DNA of 64,000 nucleotides from Nemertoderma westbladi (lineage: Eukaryota > Xenacoelomorpha > Nemertodermatida > Nemertodermatidae): positions 1 to 64,000 of the forward strand of contig JAUCBJ010008798.1 of NCBI GenBank assembly GCA_032718475.1. The letters run 5' to 3'. Below, piece by piece: positions 46,401 through 55,385 of this stretch. The notes under the pieces are model-generated. The model was not told the origin of the DNA and did not search any database. It saw only the letters and a list, made by a program, of their open reading frames with translations. The translations under genes and the position numbers were made by a program. Each line of letters begins with the position of its first letter. Position 1 is the stretch's first letter.

Positions 46401-47177
46401 GAACCATTACCCGGAACCATTACCAGGAACCATTACCCGGAACCATCACCTGGAACCATTACCAGGAACAATTACCCGGAACCATCACCCGGAACCATTA
46501 CCCGGAACCATTACCCGGAACCATCACCTGGAACCATTACCAGGAACCATTACCCGGAACCATCACCTGGAACCATTACCAGGAACAATTACCCGGAACC
46601 ATCACCTGGAACCATTACCAGGAACAATTACCCGGAACCATCACTTGGAACCATTACCCGGAACCATCACCTGGAACCATTACCAGGAACCATTACCCGG
46701 AACCATCACCTGGAACCATTACCAGGAACAATTACCCTGAACCATCACCTGGAACCATTACCAGGAACCATTACCCGGAACCATCACCTGGAACCATTAC
46801 CAGGAACCATTACCCGGAACCATCAACTGGAGGAACCATTACCAGGAACAATTACCCGGAACCATCACCCGGAACAATTACCCGGAACCATCACCTGGAA
46901 CCATTACCCGGAACCATTACCAAACTCCTGCCAAAACACAAACATTACAGTAACAATTTAATGCTACTGTATATAATTTATTCAGATTACTTATATCGAA
47001 AACATCGACTTCGGAAGATACACTTGTTTAGCAGAAAACAGTAAAGGAAGCCGAGGAATAGATATAAAGCTGACGGAGAACGACACACCCTACCCGCCTA
47101 CTAACTCAGCAGAGAACAACTCGAGCAGTATGCTACTCGTCGCAAAGCTTTTTATTCTTATAAAGGCAATATTATAA
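31242..47177 (+). CDS. GPI-anchored three-Ig-domain cell-surface protein (six exons)
   Basis: Join of 31242-31460, 33810-34044, 35495-35644, 36984-37160, 37629-37834 and 46986-47177 gives 1179 bases, 392 residues plus stop. All introns are GT-AG and the phases fit (0,1,1,1,0). Residues 1-25 are a signal peptide. Ig domain 1 pairs C50 with C128 (YRCNVF), domain 2 pairs C179 with C239 (WQCIVEN), domain 3 pairs C284 with C343 (GRYTCLAEN). Residues about 368-377 are a small-residue, Asn/Ser stretch and 378-392 a hydrophobic end without a cytoplasmic tail, as in GPI-anchored proteins. The layout resembles IgLON, lachesin or other adhesion/recognition molecules, but I cannot name an orthologue. AATAAA is at 47395-47400. 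Introns carry several mobile elements and the giant minisatellite. Confidence 0.85.
31923..32946 (-). mobile_element. LINE copy 2 in intron 1, with 15-bp target duplication
   Basis: The body 31938-32931 is the reverse complement of the RT-to-3'-end part of copy 1 (LDFADDLG, SLEGAQRLLSSLEQAASSVG, LEHVDDFCYLGSWIRK). It ends in a (TAG/TAC)n tail at 31938-31963. CTAGATAAAAAGCAC flanks it at 31923-31937 and 32932-32946. It is truncated at its 5' end within the RT domain and carries small insertions (near 32520-32545) and frameshifts. Confidence 0.93.
33219..33690. mobile_element. 472-bp GC-rich insertion with 11-bp target duplication, SINE-like
   Basis: Flanked by TTTCCTTTAAT at 33208-33218 and 33691-33701. 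Far more GC-rich than the surrounding intron. Ends in a short AGCTGAG-type tail (GAGAGCTGAGCTGAGAGCTG). No pol III boxes were recognised and no coding sequence. Duplication size and repeat tail suggest LINE-driven insertion. It lies in intron 1 of the Ig gene. Confidence 0.65.
33810..34044 (+). CDS. Ig gene exon 2: second half of Ig1
   Basis: Acceptor GAATTTTAG ends at 33809. Reads KTLATFRPGTDVKFSYIW... with DSKKQYRCNVFAKGESGSAT, the F- and G-strand pattern of an Ig fold. Donor GTGAGT at 34045, phase 1. Confidence 0.88.
34085..34660 (-). mobile_element. Retroposed-looking insertion in intron 2 (antisense)
   Basis: On the minus strand this ends with AATAAACCTTTAATC then a (TCTA)n tail (34083-34098), like the end of a LINE or SINE. 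The body is GC-richer than its surroundings (34290-34610). No protein match was recognised; boundaries are approximate. Confidence 0.35.
34895..36850. repeat. Two copies of a roughly 250-bp repeat in introns 2 and 3 of the Ig gene
   Basis: 34895-35160 and 36610-36850 share, in order, GAAGAAT-AT, ATTAA-TGTTTTA, ATCTTATAA, AGATACTA, TTCGTTTATTGTTTTGGTT, GCCCTT-TGTA, CTAGTATTCTTC or CTGGTATTCTTCGCATGGG, and TGCAAA-TGAAATATAAC. Each lies upstream of an Ig exon, so either a segmental duplication of gene parts or two insertions of one element. Confidence 0.7.
35495..35644 (+). CDS. Ig gene exon 3: first half of Ig2
   Basis: Acceptor TATTTTTAG ends at 35494. Reads KPASIKLMQSNITAGEAIEE then TTFSIVCEYTG with the B-strand Cys and IWKV Trp. 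Donor GTTAGT at 35645, phase 1; read-through gives TAG at once. Confidence 0.85.
36984..37160 (+). CDS. Ig gene exon 4: second half of Ig2
   Basis: Acceptor TTTGTTCGCAG ends at 36983. Reads GNHTRHKFDENSDNP... with WELHGVWQCIVENLANDG, the F-strand motif. Donor GTTAGT at 37161, phase 1; read-through gives TAG immediately. Confidence 0.87.
37271..37412 (+). mobile_element. tRNA-derived SINE-like repeat, copy B
   Basis: After AAATTGCGGATATACAAGGTA comes a tRNA-like body at 37330-37402 with an A-box-like TAGCTGAGTGGTTAGAG and a B-box-like AGTTCGATCCC, both as in pol III promoters. The same sequence is at 55490-55610. The regular spacing of boxes fits a tRNA ancestor, but the body no longer folds as a proper tRNA next to a CCA-ready acceptor. 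Confidence 0.7.
37598..37620. repeat. (ATCA)n microsatellite next to the exon 5 acceptor
   Basis: About five ATCA units end eight bases before the TTTATCTAG acceptor, in the position where the polypyrimidine tract would lie. Confidence 0.85.
37629..37834 (+). CDS. Ig gene exon 5: first half of Ig3
   Basis: Acceptor TTTATCTAG ends at 37628. Reads HSPIDSGTLNEYEAQQGGDV then TLDCRFSAWPQVTSITWHI with the B-strand Cys and the Trp. Donor GTAAGT at 37835, phase 0. Confidence 0.88.
38440..38680 (+). mobile_element. Second tRNA-derived SINE-like repeat
   Basis: 38443-38525 has an A-box-like TAGTTGGTGGAGTG and a B-box-like GTGTTCAATCCCGGGAC, followed by a non-tRNA body (GGCGCCAACCCAGCGATATG, GGTGACCTGGATTCTGC). 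Different family from copies A-C. Lies in intron 5; right boundary approximate. Confidence 0.55.
38771..39505. repeat. Degenerate ACCCTTACCATA (12-bp) tandem repeat
   Basis: CCCTTACCATAA-type units, many with substitutions (CCCTTACAATTA, CTCTTACCATAA), directly left of the 13-bp array. Telomere-like at first sight, but the unit is not TTAGGG. It looks like an older relative or the seed of the adjacent array. Confidence 0.85.
40540..41990. repeat. Higher-order duplication in the minisatellite, offset about 1025 bp
   Basis: Rare variants recur at one distance: CATCAACCGG near 40565 and 41589, CCCTGAAGCATT at 40816 and 41841, CCAATACCCGG at 40875 and 41900, CACCCCCGG near 40904 and 41929. This shows block duplication of about 79 units. 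Confidence 0.85.
43950..46880. repeat. Higher-order duplication in the minisatellite, offset about 1485 bp
   Basis: Rare variants recur: ACCTGTAACC at 44091 and 45577, CCCGTAACAATTAACC at 44873 and 46358, AACTGGAGGAACC at 45340 and 46825. About 114 units were duplicated in tandem with little change since. Confidence 0.88.
46986..47177 (+). CDS. Ig gene exon 6: second half of Ig3 and GPI-like tail
   Basis: Acceptor TTTATTCAG ends at 46985, only 65 bases after the minisatellite. Reads ITYIENIDFGRYTCLAENSK, a clear F-strand motif, then NDTPYPPTNSAENNSSS and the hydrophobic end MLLVAKLFILIKAIL, TAA at 47175-47177. Confidence 0.88.
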   Translation: MTYIENIDFGRYTCLAENSKGSRGIDIKLTENDTPYPPTNSAENNSSSMLLVAKLFILIKAIL

Positions 47178-47394
47178 GTTTTTGAGCGAATTTCTGTTTG
47201 TTATTGAGTTTTAACATTGCGAAATTATTATTCAATAATTTTTGCATTTTTCTACCCACCCGGTGTTTAAATACAAAGAAAAACTAAAAATTGAATAGTT
47301 ATTGTACTGTAGATACTATACAGTATGTATCCAGGCTGTAATGATTGGCATCTGTACTCATAAACATAACATACCTCATTTTTTCGCTTATTTC

Positions 47395-47400
47395 AATAAA
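47395..47400 (+). terminator. Polyadenylation signal AATAAA of the Ig gene
   Basis: First canonical AATAAA after the stop codon, 218 bases downstream. A T-rich stretch follows. Confidence 0.55.
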
Positions 47401-50400
47401 ATTTTTTTGGCTAATTACATTTTTAGACTAAATAATATTAAAAGATTAAATAATATTTTAACTTATTAAGTCATTTAGTGTTTTATTTTCACTGTCCAGA
47501 TATATCTGATGAATAGCGTAGGAGAATTGAGACGCGTAAAAATTCGAAATAACCAGAGGTTTTGGACTTACTTTTGGCCATCTGTTGTCTGTTGAACACG
47601 GAGTTTAGTATTTATTTGAAATGTCTATCAATTCTGCGTTACACTTTTTATATTTCTGTGTTGAGCTTTCTTTCTGTTAGTTCTAATATTTAATTTTTAT
47701 GACGTTCCGTTTCCATTTATAATCAATATAATTTCTACTTTTCTTCGTAAAATCATTTTCATTGTTATAATTTTCTTTAATTTTCTAGTTTAACTGCAGA
47801 TTGTTTGTTTATTTGTTATATTTCAGTGTTTTTATTTATTTTATAAAGTTAATTTCTTTTTAATATTGGCAAGACTTTCATGTTTTAGTAAAAAATGTTT
47901 AATGTTTTTGATGGTGATGAATATGGCAATAATGTATCATAGCTATCATTTTTTCGTAATTTTAGCAAAAGAAAATATTGTTTTAAATTGTTAACACAAC
48001 ATTCGTTAATATTACATATTATTAATTAATATTGGTTAAATTGATTTATCAATATACTTATTGAATTGAAACCAATTATATCCCAATGTTGTAGTTTCAC
48101 AGTTTTTAGTAAGGTTTGTTTTCCTTCACTCGGGGAGAAATTACATATTTCTATACACCCGTGGCACGTTATTGTAACCAAAACAATATACGAAAGAATG
48201 ATAGAACAGGTTACAGTTTTTGTTTTTTTTTAAGAGTAATCGGATTTTATTTGCGTCGATTTACCCGTAGTGTGACACCACCATGCAATCCAAATCAGCA
48301 TTCAGCTTGCATTAAGTATGCTATGCCAATTTATCAACAAAATTGCTCCGCCACAACTCCCTAACCTCAATGACTGAGATAGGATCGATAAGACACTCAG
48401 TGACAGGCAGACAAATGCTACAAGAGTGGGGGTCAGACAATTATTGGGCCCTGTGGGTTTAGGTGGGGCCCAGCTTATAAACAGGGGTCTGGGTGCTTGA
48501 CAGCCAGCAGCTACGTGTCGCTAAATTGGTACCTATTAATTTAGACATTGGTCAACCCAATGTCCCTAGGCTACATATTACTCCACTTGGTTGCCCTGTG
48601 GGTTAGAGAAGCACTTTAGTTAGACTGGCCAGACGACTCACATGTCCGTCCATGGCCATTTCAACGCCAACCACACTGTCCCGGGTCTGATTTTCACTGC
48701 GGCGGTACCGCGGTTATGCAGCACTAGTTTTTAGTGTTTGGGTAAAACTAACAATATACACATCCAGATGATCTTTTGTCGACGGTTTTTGTGGGCCCAT
48801 TTTTGTGAAAGTAAACTGCACCATTCAATTTGCACCCATAAGTGGAGGAAGGTCACCTAGTTACGCGGTTACTATTGCTGTTTTGTCGATCTGTTTTTCG
48901 ACCGAGGGGCCACGTTCCCAATGCACGCTACGAGCTGATACGACATAATAGACCCACCGCTACTTAATTGTGCCCTGAAGCTCGTAAAGGCGAGTGATAT
49001 CAGACACCTGAGTGCTGCTCCCCCAAGTTCAGCTACACAGTGTTGGACTGGACAGGGGGGGAAATCCCACAATTTCACAATAATTATGTGAAAATAGCAA
49101 TAGTTTGTTTACGTCTTAATTTAGAAAGCTCAATTTAATTTAATTGTTAAAAAAATGTAAAATATTAAAATATAATAAAGAAATACCTACATTGATCACA
49201 AAATAGTGTTTAAATAGAACCGTCACCGAATATTCTAAAAACGCGAAAATCGGAGTGGAGAGGAAGCGAGCAGAGTGGAGTAGGGGGGGCGGGCCGTACC
49301 TGAAATCGCGAAGGGCCTGAGCGCGTGGGCGCGAGGATTGATTCAAGGTAAGAACCCGGGCCTTAAATGTGCAGGAAATTACCACGAACAATACCTTGGG
49401 TACTAGTGAACGGAAAGTGAAGTACCGGCGCAGCGGTAAGTCTCGTTTGCCTGACGTGAAATTCGGGCTCGGTTCAACCGTCTTCTTAAATCTTCAGCTC
49501 AGCAGCTCTCTTCATTTTTTTTCGATATTCTAGAACGCATTCCACGTCCGCTCCAAACAACCCAAGAATAAAATGCTTTGAAATTGTACCAAACTTATAA
49601 CTTTTCTAGGCTGGTGCACTGAATATAAAATTAATTGATTTAAAATATTTATTTTATTTTATATTTATTTAATTTGATAAGTCCCAAGTATTTTTGCAAT
49701 CTACAATAGTTTGTCTATCTACAATTGTTCGTCTAAAAACTTATGGGCCGACATTTTATTAACAGTGCGGTTGTTGCTACAGTGTAACAGACCAAGGAGA
49801 AGCACCACGGTTGGTATTGTGTATAGTTGCTAGGAAACACAGCATGGATGGCGGATGATCTTTCACTATAACTTATTGTATTAGTTATCGTAGTCATAGT
49901 AATAGTGTTACCAGGAAAGAAAGGTTGGTGCGATATTCGGTAATTATAGAAAACACTAATATTGTTTTTTTCAAAGAGTTGTTATCTATGATTATTCTAG
50001 AATTGTAACAAACATAATAAATATCAATAATTAATGAAAACTTAATATATTATGAAGACAATCTTATATAATTATAATTACGAAATTAAAATGAAATAAC
50101 TACAAACATGTTTTTGTTACAATTATGTCAAATTAATAGAGCGATCCTAAATATCAACACCAAAGAAAACACTCATCTCTTAGAAACAATTGATTTCTAG
50201 AATACGTCTTGAGTATTCTACATTTCTCTAGCATGGATGATAGCCATTGCATTCCATGTGTAAGTAGTGTAAGTGTTGGTTGTAGTTCAATAAAAGGATC
50301 AATAATCTTTTCTGTAACATTAAACAATACAATTAAATTATTAAAAGTGATTAATTTAAATGTTCAGATCGCTGATAAGTTGACATATTCTAACAAAATT

Positions 50401-51308
50401 AGGTAAAAATACATAATTGTCTGAAAAGGGCCACTATTCAGAGTTTATGAACCATTTCTTATATTTATGTAAGTCGCCTTGATGCACCAGCGCGGTACAT
50501 AAATACGTTTTGTGTCACCGCAGCGCTCAAAGGTGATTTATCATTTTCAATTCCCTCTGGTGCAGATTTTTATGTGAATTATAATGTTAACCTTACTCTG
50601 TTAATTAACTCCATGATTAATTATATTACATTTACATATTGTTTGATCTTCTACAGTAGTTATGTTAGACCCTTCAGCTTTCTATGTGTAACCATATTTC
50701 ACATCATGAGATATAGACAAGATACATTTTTTTCATGCAATTTAATGATATTTATCTAGAGATTAATTACAGATTATCTTATCATATAGGAATGTTTGTT
50801 AAAAAATTAACAAAATTAATTTGTTAAAGAATGTGAAAATTTATTTGACAAAATATCTGATCATATAATATTCAGGTAACTAGCCAATAGGATTAGCTCT
50901 TTCATAATCGACAACGCCGTAACTTAAATGGATATAATTTCTGTTTGTGGGTAGTTTTGTATTTTTTATGACTTTATGGGACTAACTTAGGGTAAAAAAT
51001 TGGATTAAAAAAAAATGTTAAAATTTCGTCGCCCTCTAGCTGCCACAAGCGTAAATGTTAATTCACTAAAAACATTTGGACATAATCTATAAATTTTGTT
51101 ACAAGACAACGTAATAATTATTATCAGTTAGATTCAATTGGATTCTTTACATTATTCATCTTATGGCGCGAATCTTTACTTATTATTTTGGAGATTCCAG
51201 ATAATTAGTAATTTTTAGTTGTTAATTATATTACAAAAAATATGCAAATAACGCCAATCAGCCAATAATAATAAGCCAATCATATTTCATTCTCAGCTAA
51301 TAAATTCT
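47401..51308. other. AT-rich intergenic DNA between the two convergent Ig genes
   Basis: No convincing gene. It contains a LINE 3'-end relic (48300-48375) and a GC-richer patch (48400-49450) with short, unsupported open frames. The open frame at 48872-49078 and the one at 49140-49391 have no recognisable motif. Confidence 0.55.
48300..48375 (-). pseudogene. Relic of the 3' end of the 9-kb/32-kb LINE family
   Basis: ATTTATCAACAAAATTGCTC followed by CGCCACAACTCCCTA aligns with TGTCCACAAAATTGCGCCGC and the following bases at 32010-32045. The preceding GCATTAAGTATGCTATGCC aligns with GCATTTTTAAGAATGCTGTG. Confidence 0.65.
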
Positions 51309-51992
51309 TCATAATACATTAACCAATAGGAGGAGAGTAAGTAATATACTAGGGGTTACATTGAGTGCGATAGAGGTTGGGCCGTTAGGTTCAACTACAT
51401 CTTCTACAACACCAGTGGTTGTTATATCGGGTGCGATGGAGGTTGAGCCGTTAGGATCAATTATATCATTCCCTTCTTCAGTTGGTTGTTGTTGGTCCGA
51501 TTCCCTATTAACCGCGCACTCGTGTATTTCTATTGATGGTTCCAGTGCTGACCTCTCGCCCTGCTTCTCTAACGCTATATACATCTCGTGTTTCCCAACC
51601 TCCCGTTTTATATACTCCCCTTCCACTCTCTCACTTGTAACATGGACGTTAGTATAAGTAACTCTGATTACTACAGGTCGTCCCGAAACTGAAACTATTA
51701 CACTATTATTAGTATAACCGTTGTAGTATCGCTCCACGTTTCTTTCCCCATCCTCGTAGTTCAACACAAATACAGGATAACCGTCAATCTCTCCAGAGAT
51801 CCATCTTATATCGTTGATGACTATATCGCTTGTGAATTGATAACTTAAGGTTAAGTTATCTCCCTCCTCGACACAGTTCTTACCAAAGGGTTCTACCATG
51901 GTGAGGTTTGTAGGATCGTAGACGACATCTATTCCGTGGCATAAAGAGGTCAGATGGGTAGTAAGTAAAACTGATAAGTAAATCATTAACAT
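51309..51992 (-). CDS. Secreted, probably GPI-anchored, non-canonical Ig-like protein (single exon)
   Basis: 227 codons from the ATG at 51992-51990. I chose this start because the next codons give a good signal peptide (MLMIYLSVLLTTHLTSLCHG); frame upstream has no ATG. Residues about 24-140 have an Ig V-like pattern: GDNLTLSYQF (B strand), IRWISG (C strand), VIVSVSG and EGEYIKREVGKHEMYI (F and G strands). Both cysteines of the standard Ig disulfide are replaced (Tyr51 and the EYI position); C40 and C159 could pair instead. Several N-glycosylation sites. Residues 176-212 hold an imperfect duplicated peptide (DPNGSTSIAPDITT and EPNGPTSIALNVT). The end PSILLTLLLLVNVL fits a GPI signal. It lies tail-to-tail with the three-Ig gene and could be a surface recognition protein; family not identified. 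Confidence 0.75.
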   Translation of the reverse strand: MLMIYLSVLLTTHLTSLCHGIDVVYDPTNLTMVEPFGKNCVEEGDNLTLSYQFTSDIVINDIRWISGEIDGYPVFVLNYEDGERNVERYYNGYTNNSVIVSVSGRPVVIRVTYTNVHVTSERVEGEYIKREVGKHEMYIALEKQGERSALEPSIEIHECAVNRESDQQQPTEEGNDIIDPNGSTSIAPDITTTGVVEDVVEPNGPTSIALNVTPSILLTLLLLVNVL

Positions 51993-52369
51993 GGCTGATA
52001 ATATTAGATAATATTTTTTTATATTAAAATTCAACTTTAAACTTCAAACAAATAAAATAATATAGGGTTCTGAAATAATAAAAATTTATAATCAAAAATA
52101 TCTAATATTAACAAATTATTATTATTGGTGATGGTACATGTTTGGATAAAAATATTATACGATCTTTATGGGCCCACTTAGTTACTATGGTTACCGCTAC
52201 AAACATATAAGGGTTGCTGATAAATAGTAGTGTATATTAATAACCAAGAACCATCACGACCACTATTATTAATTAACCCTATTCAGTAGTAACGGGCTAT
52301 AAAATGTTGTACAAATACCGGGGGGGGGGGGGGGGGGGGGTCATATTGACACGCCCCCCCCCCCTCGCA
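51993..52369. other. Upstream region of the single-exon Ig-like gene
   Basis: AT-rich, with a run of 21 G at 52320-52340 followed by TCATATTGACACG and a C run. No promoter element can be named. Confidence 0.5.
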
Positions 52370-53040
52370 AAAAAAAGTATAAATTTGAGATGTCCAGTGC
52401 TGTTTTTATTGATTCCATCGGATTCAGGATCCTCATAAACCCATATAACGCAATAGAAACAATCTATATTTTACTATCTATTGATATATTTGAAAGAAAA
52501 ATAAAAAACATGGATTTTCAAAAATTTAGTGCTGTGACAAAACTTTTCACCCACCGCCGAAAAATACAAGTTTGAGAACTCTTCTGCATTTTTTAATTTT
52601 ACCATTGAATTTAGAACCCTCACAAACCCGTATAACGCAAGAAACAAGGCCACATAATCAATAGATATATTTGATGAGTTTCAAAATTTGGTGCTAGCAC
52701 CAAATTTTGCACCCATTTCCGAAAAATACAAGTTTGAGATGTCATGTTAGATAATTATATATTCCATTGAATTAAAAACCTATGAAATCTATTAAATGCG
52801 AGCAAAAATTATTTGTCACAATCAATTGAATTTCGTGCTGGCACCAAATTTTGCACAGAGCACCGAAAAATACAAGATTGTTATGCCTGGTGCAACTCGT
52901 ATATATTTCTTCGAAAACAGAATCCCAAAAACCCTATTGTGCAAAGAATAAGTTCCACACATTTTTAAAAATTTGGTGATGGCTCCAAAATTTGGCATCC
53001 GCCGAAAAATTATACGAATTTTTATATGAATTCCATCTAA
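52370..53040. repeat. Degenerate tandem repeat, period about 140-165 bp, with CCGAAAAATACAAG
   Basis: Five units: near 52373, 52556, 52720, 52863 and 53000. Shared parts are CCGAAAAATACAAGTTTGAG, a TTCCATTGAATT-like segment, an AACCC-TATAACGC-like segment, and AATTTGGTGCTGGCACCAAA just before the CCGAAAAA word. Confidence 0.75.
52683..52708. repeat. Perfect 26-bp palindrome
   Basis: Centre GTGCTAGCAC at 52691-52700, flanked symmetrically by AAAATTTG and CAAATTTT. Equivalent positions in neighbouring repeat units are imperfect (CGTGCTGGCACC near 52843). Confidence 0.95.
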
Positions 53041-53321
53041 TTGCGAACATCCAAAACCGGTCTAAATAAAAAATATAGATGTTAGAAATCATATTTCATG
53101 AAATGTAATTTTGAAAAAAACGTCTCGAAAATGTGCCAAAAGTAGGGTTAAAAAATATTGCTATAACTCGAAAACTTATAATATGTTTAAAAACCGTTTT
53201 CACAATACGAAGGCAATGGATGTTTAGGAAAAGTCATAAAATTTCAGATTCTCAACTGCGTTTGTTTCAGAGTTTCAACAAAAAACCACCACATTAACCC
53301 CCCCCCCCCCCCTGGGTTTAA

Positions 53322-55303
53322 CCCTTTCCATACCGCAGAACATAATATTGCATATGCCTGGTGGTCCAGTTATTTTGATGTCCACCCTGGACCGCGGCTC
53401 ATACGGGTGAGCCATCAATAAAACGAGAAATGTCAGCCTTAAATGACCAAGATTAGCATATCATTTTGATCAGAAGTAAAATATAAATTTTCCAGGATAT
53501 CTAATTTGGCCACTAGAATAACAGGACGAGCACAACGAGGCTTTTAAATGATACGAGTACTGATAGGGACAGAGTTATAACTAGTGAAATACAGGCAGCA
53601 TGATTGTCAAATTTACTAATCAAGCATAATAAAGCGTGAAATGCTGCATTTGGCGCTATTTATTAGTGTATACTAATGTTGTACAGTTAGTTAGTCTATA
53701 CATTCTTCAATACTGCAGTGCTACTGAATTATACAGAAATGAATGACATCTTTCACTATTGGTAGGGACTGTCAGGCAGCTGCTGAGTATAGGGATACTC
53801 ATTTTACTTGTCCCAAATACCTAATGTGAGCATATTAACACGTTCGTGGGGCCTTCGCGCAGCACGAGGCCCAGTTATTAGATACAAATTAAAATTGAGC
53901 GACTGTATCACAAAATCAGGTTTTGAGAAATTTACCCACACCACCAATCAATCAAAGAAAGGGGGACAGTACGTGTTTACCCCTTTTAATCTCTCCGCCC
54001 CCCCCCCCCCCACCCTTCCCAACCACCAATACATAACCGCGACATCTACCACCCACGGAAGGGTAGCACGAACTTGTTTCCAATCGCACGTTAAATATGC
54101 AAAGCCAGGTGGTTTATAGGAATATAATAAACGCAGTACTCGTTTTCATTAAAAGCCTCTTTGCGTTCGTCCTGTTTTGTATTTAAATATATTTCTTAAA
54201 CGCAGGCTAGGACGATCTTTATAATAATAATAACTAGGGATGCGATCAATATGTGAAGCCAGGTGGTTTATATAATAATTTAGTCAACGCAGTACTCGTC
54301 TTCATTATATGCCTCGTTGCGCTCGTCGCTTGTCCTGTTTTGTCATAAAATATTTTTCCTAAACGCAGACTGACGATCTTTATACAGTTATAACTATGCG
54401 AAGTTTCGAAACTGTGCGAGTAACTGTTGATACATCTATGTGGAGATGTGTGATATGTGGAGATGTGTGATAAAACGCCAACGCATCTTATGCCGATGTA
54501 GTAATATGGGTATTGAAATAATAATAAATCAATGTACACTCTTAAAGCTGCAGCGAAAAAATGTAGCTAATTTCCTAGGTTACATATAAAATAATAATAT
54601 TATTTTTAAGAACATTAATTTTACTACTTTGCAAAAATTCAATTAAAAAATAACATATACATTGTGGAATTAATCATTCCCAGCAACTGGCTGGCTTAAG
54701 ACACATCCTTCCATCTATGTACCAACATGTAAATGAGCAGTATTTAATGAGAATCAATTTTTTACGCCGTTTTAATTACTTTAGATCAATTAAAGACACA
54801 ATTATTAAAGCAAATCACTTGAACTAATTAAAAACTATAATAGAATGGCGTATGTGGATTACATCTGTATAATTTTTAAGTATAATTATTTAAATCTTAT
54901 ACTGTAAAACAATTAATTTCCTTTAAAAGGCAGGTTGAAAATGGTGTTTTTACAGCTATTATCTTAGCTTCTCGAAGGCCACACGGAAATTCTACTTGGA
55001 AAATTTCTAAACTTTTGCCAAACAACATGTGTAAAAAGTTTGGATAGATTTCATCAAAGATTGGCCGAGTTATTAACGTTTAAAATTGAACGCGACAGAA
55101 CGAAAGAACGACAGGTTGATTAATGGTACCACTACGCTAAGGCTCACTCACTTCGTTGCTCGCCCCACACTTATCTGGCATCCCAGTCATACTGTACTTA
55201 GGAAACCATAGAACGTAATATAATATCATGGCTCATATTGGTGTGCCACCGCCACGGGAGGGTAGGTTGTGGCTCATACGGGTGTGCCCCGGTATGGAAA
55301 GGG
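53322..55303. mobile_element. Non-autonomous piggyBac-like DNA transposon, 1982 bp
   Basis: Perfect 14-bp terminal inverted repeats: CCCTTTCCATACCG at 53322-53335 and CGGTATGGAAAGGG at 55290-55303. Both are directly flanked by TTAA (53318-53321 and 55304-55307). TTAA targets and CCC-starting ends define the piggyBac superfamily. A GGCTCATACGGGTG word sits near each end (53394 and 55271). No transposase frame; 53808-54119 is short and featureless. An internal 150-bp segment is duplicated (54093-54400). Confidence 0.85.
54093..54400. repeat. Internal tandem duplication of about 155 bp in the piggyBac-like element
   Basis: AGCCAGGTGGTTTATA, AACGCAGTACTCGT, TTCATTA, TTGCG-TCGTCC, TGTCCTGTTTTGT, AAACGCAG and GACGATCTTTATA occur in the same order in 54100-54225 and 54253-54385. 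Confidence 0.85.
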
Positions 55304-55385
55304 TTAATAGGGTTAAGAACTAACTACTACCGGTCCGGGTATGGTTCATTACTTCATGGTTAATATAAACTACCCTTTCATTATT

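Larger units (their letters stand above)
39517..46920. repeat. Giant 13-bp minisatellite, CCATTACCCGGAA, about 570 units, inside intron 5 of the Ig gene
   Basis: 7.4 kb of nearly uninterrupted 13-mers. Main variants: CCATCACCCGGAA, CCATTACCAGGAA, CCATCACCTGGAA, CAATTACCCGGAA and CCATTACTCGGAA, arranged in patterns that repeat (see higher-order duplications). Because 13 is not a multiple of three and the units lack stops in most frames, long false open frames arise (40436-41893 and 43027-43545, PGTITRNHYPEP-type). Confidence 0.98.

Noticed and set aside
39517-46920. G-quadruplex array
   Set aside because: GGG occurs once per 13 bases with 10-base loops, longer than usual for stable quadruplexes; not supported without experiment.
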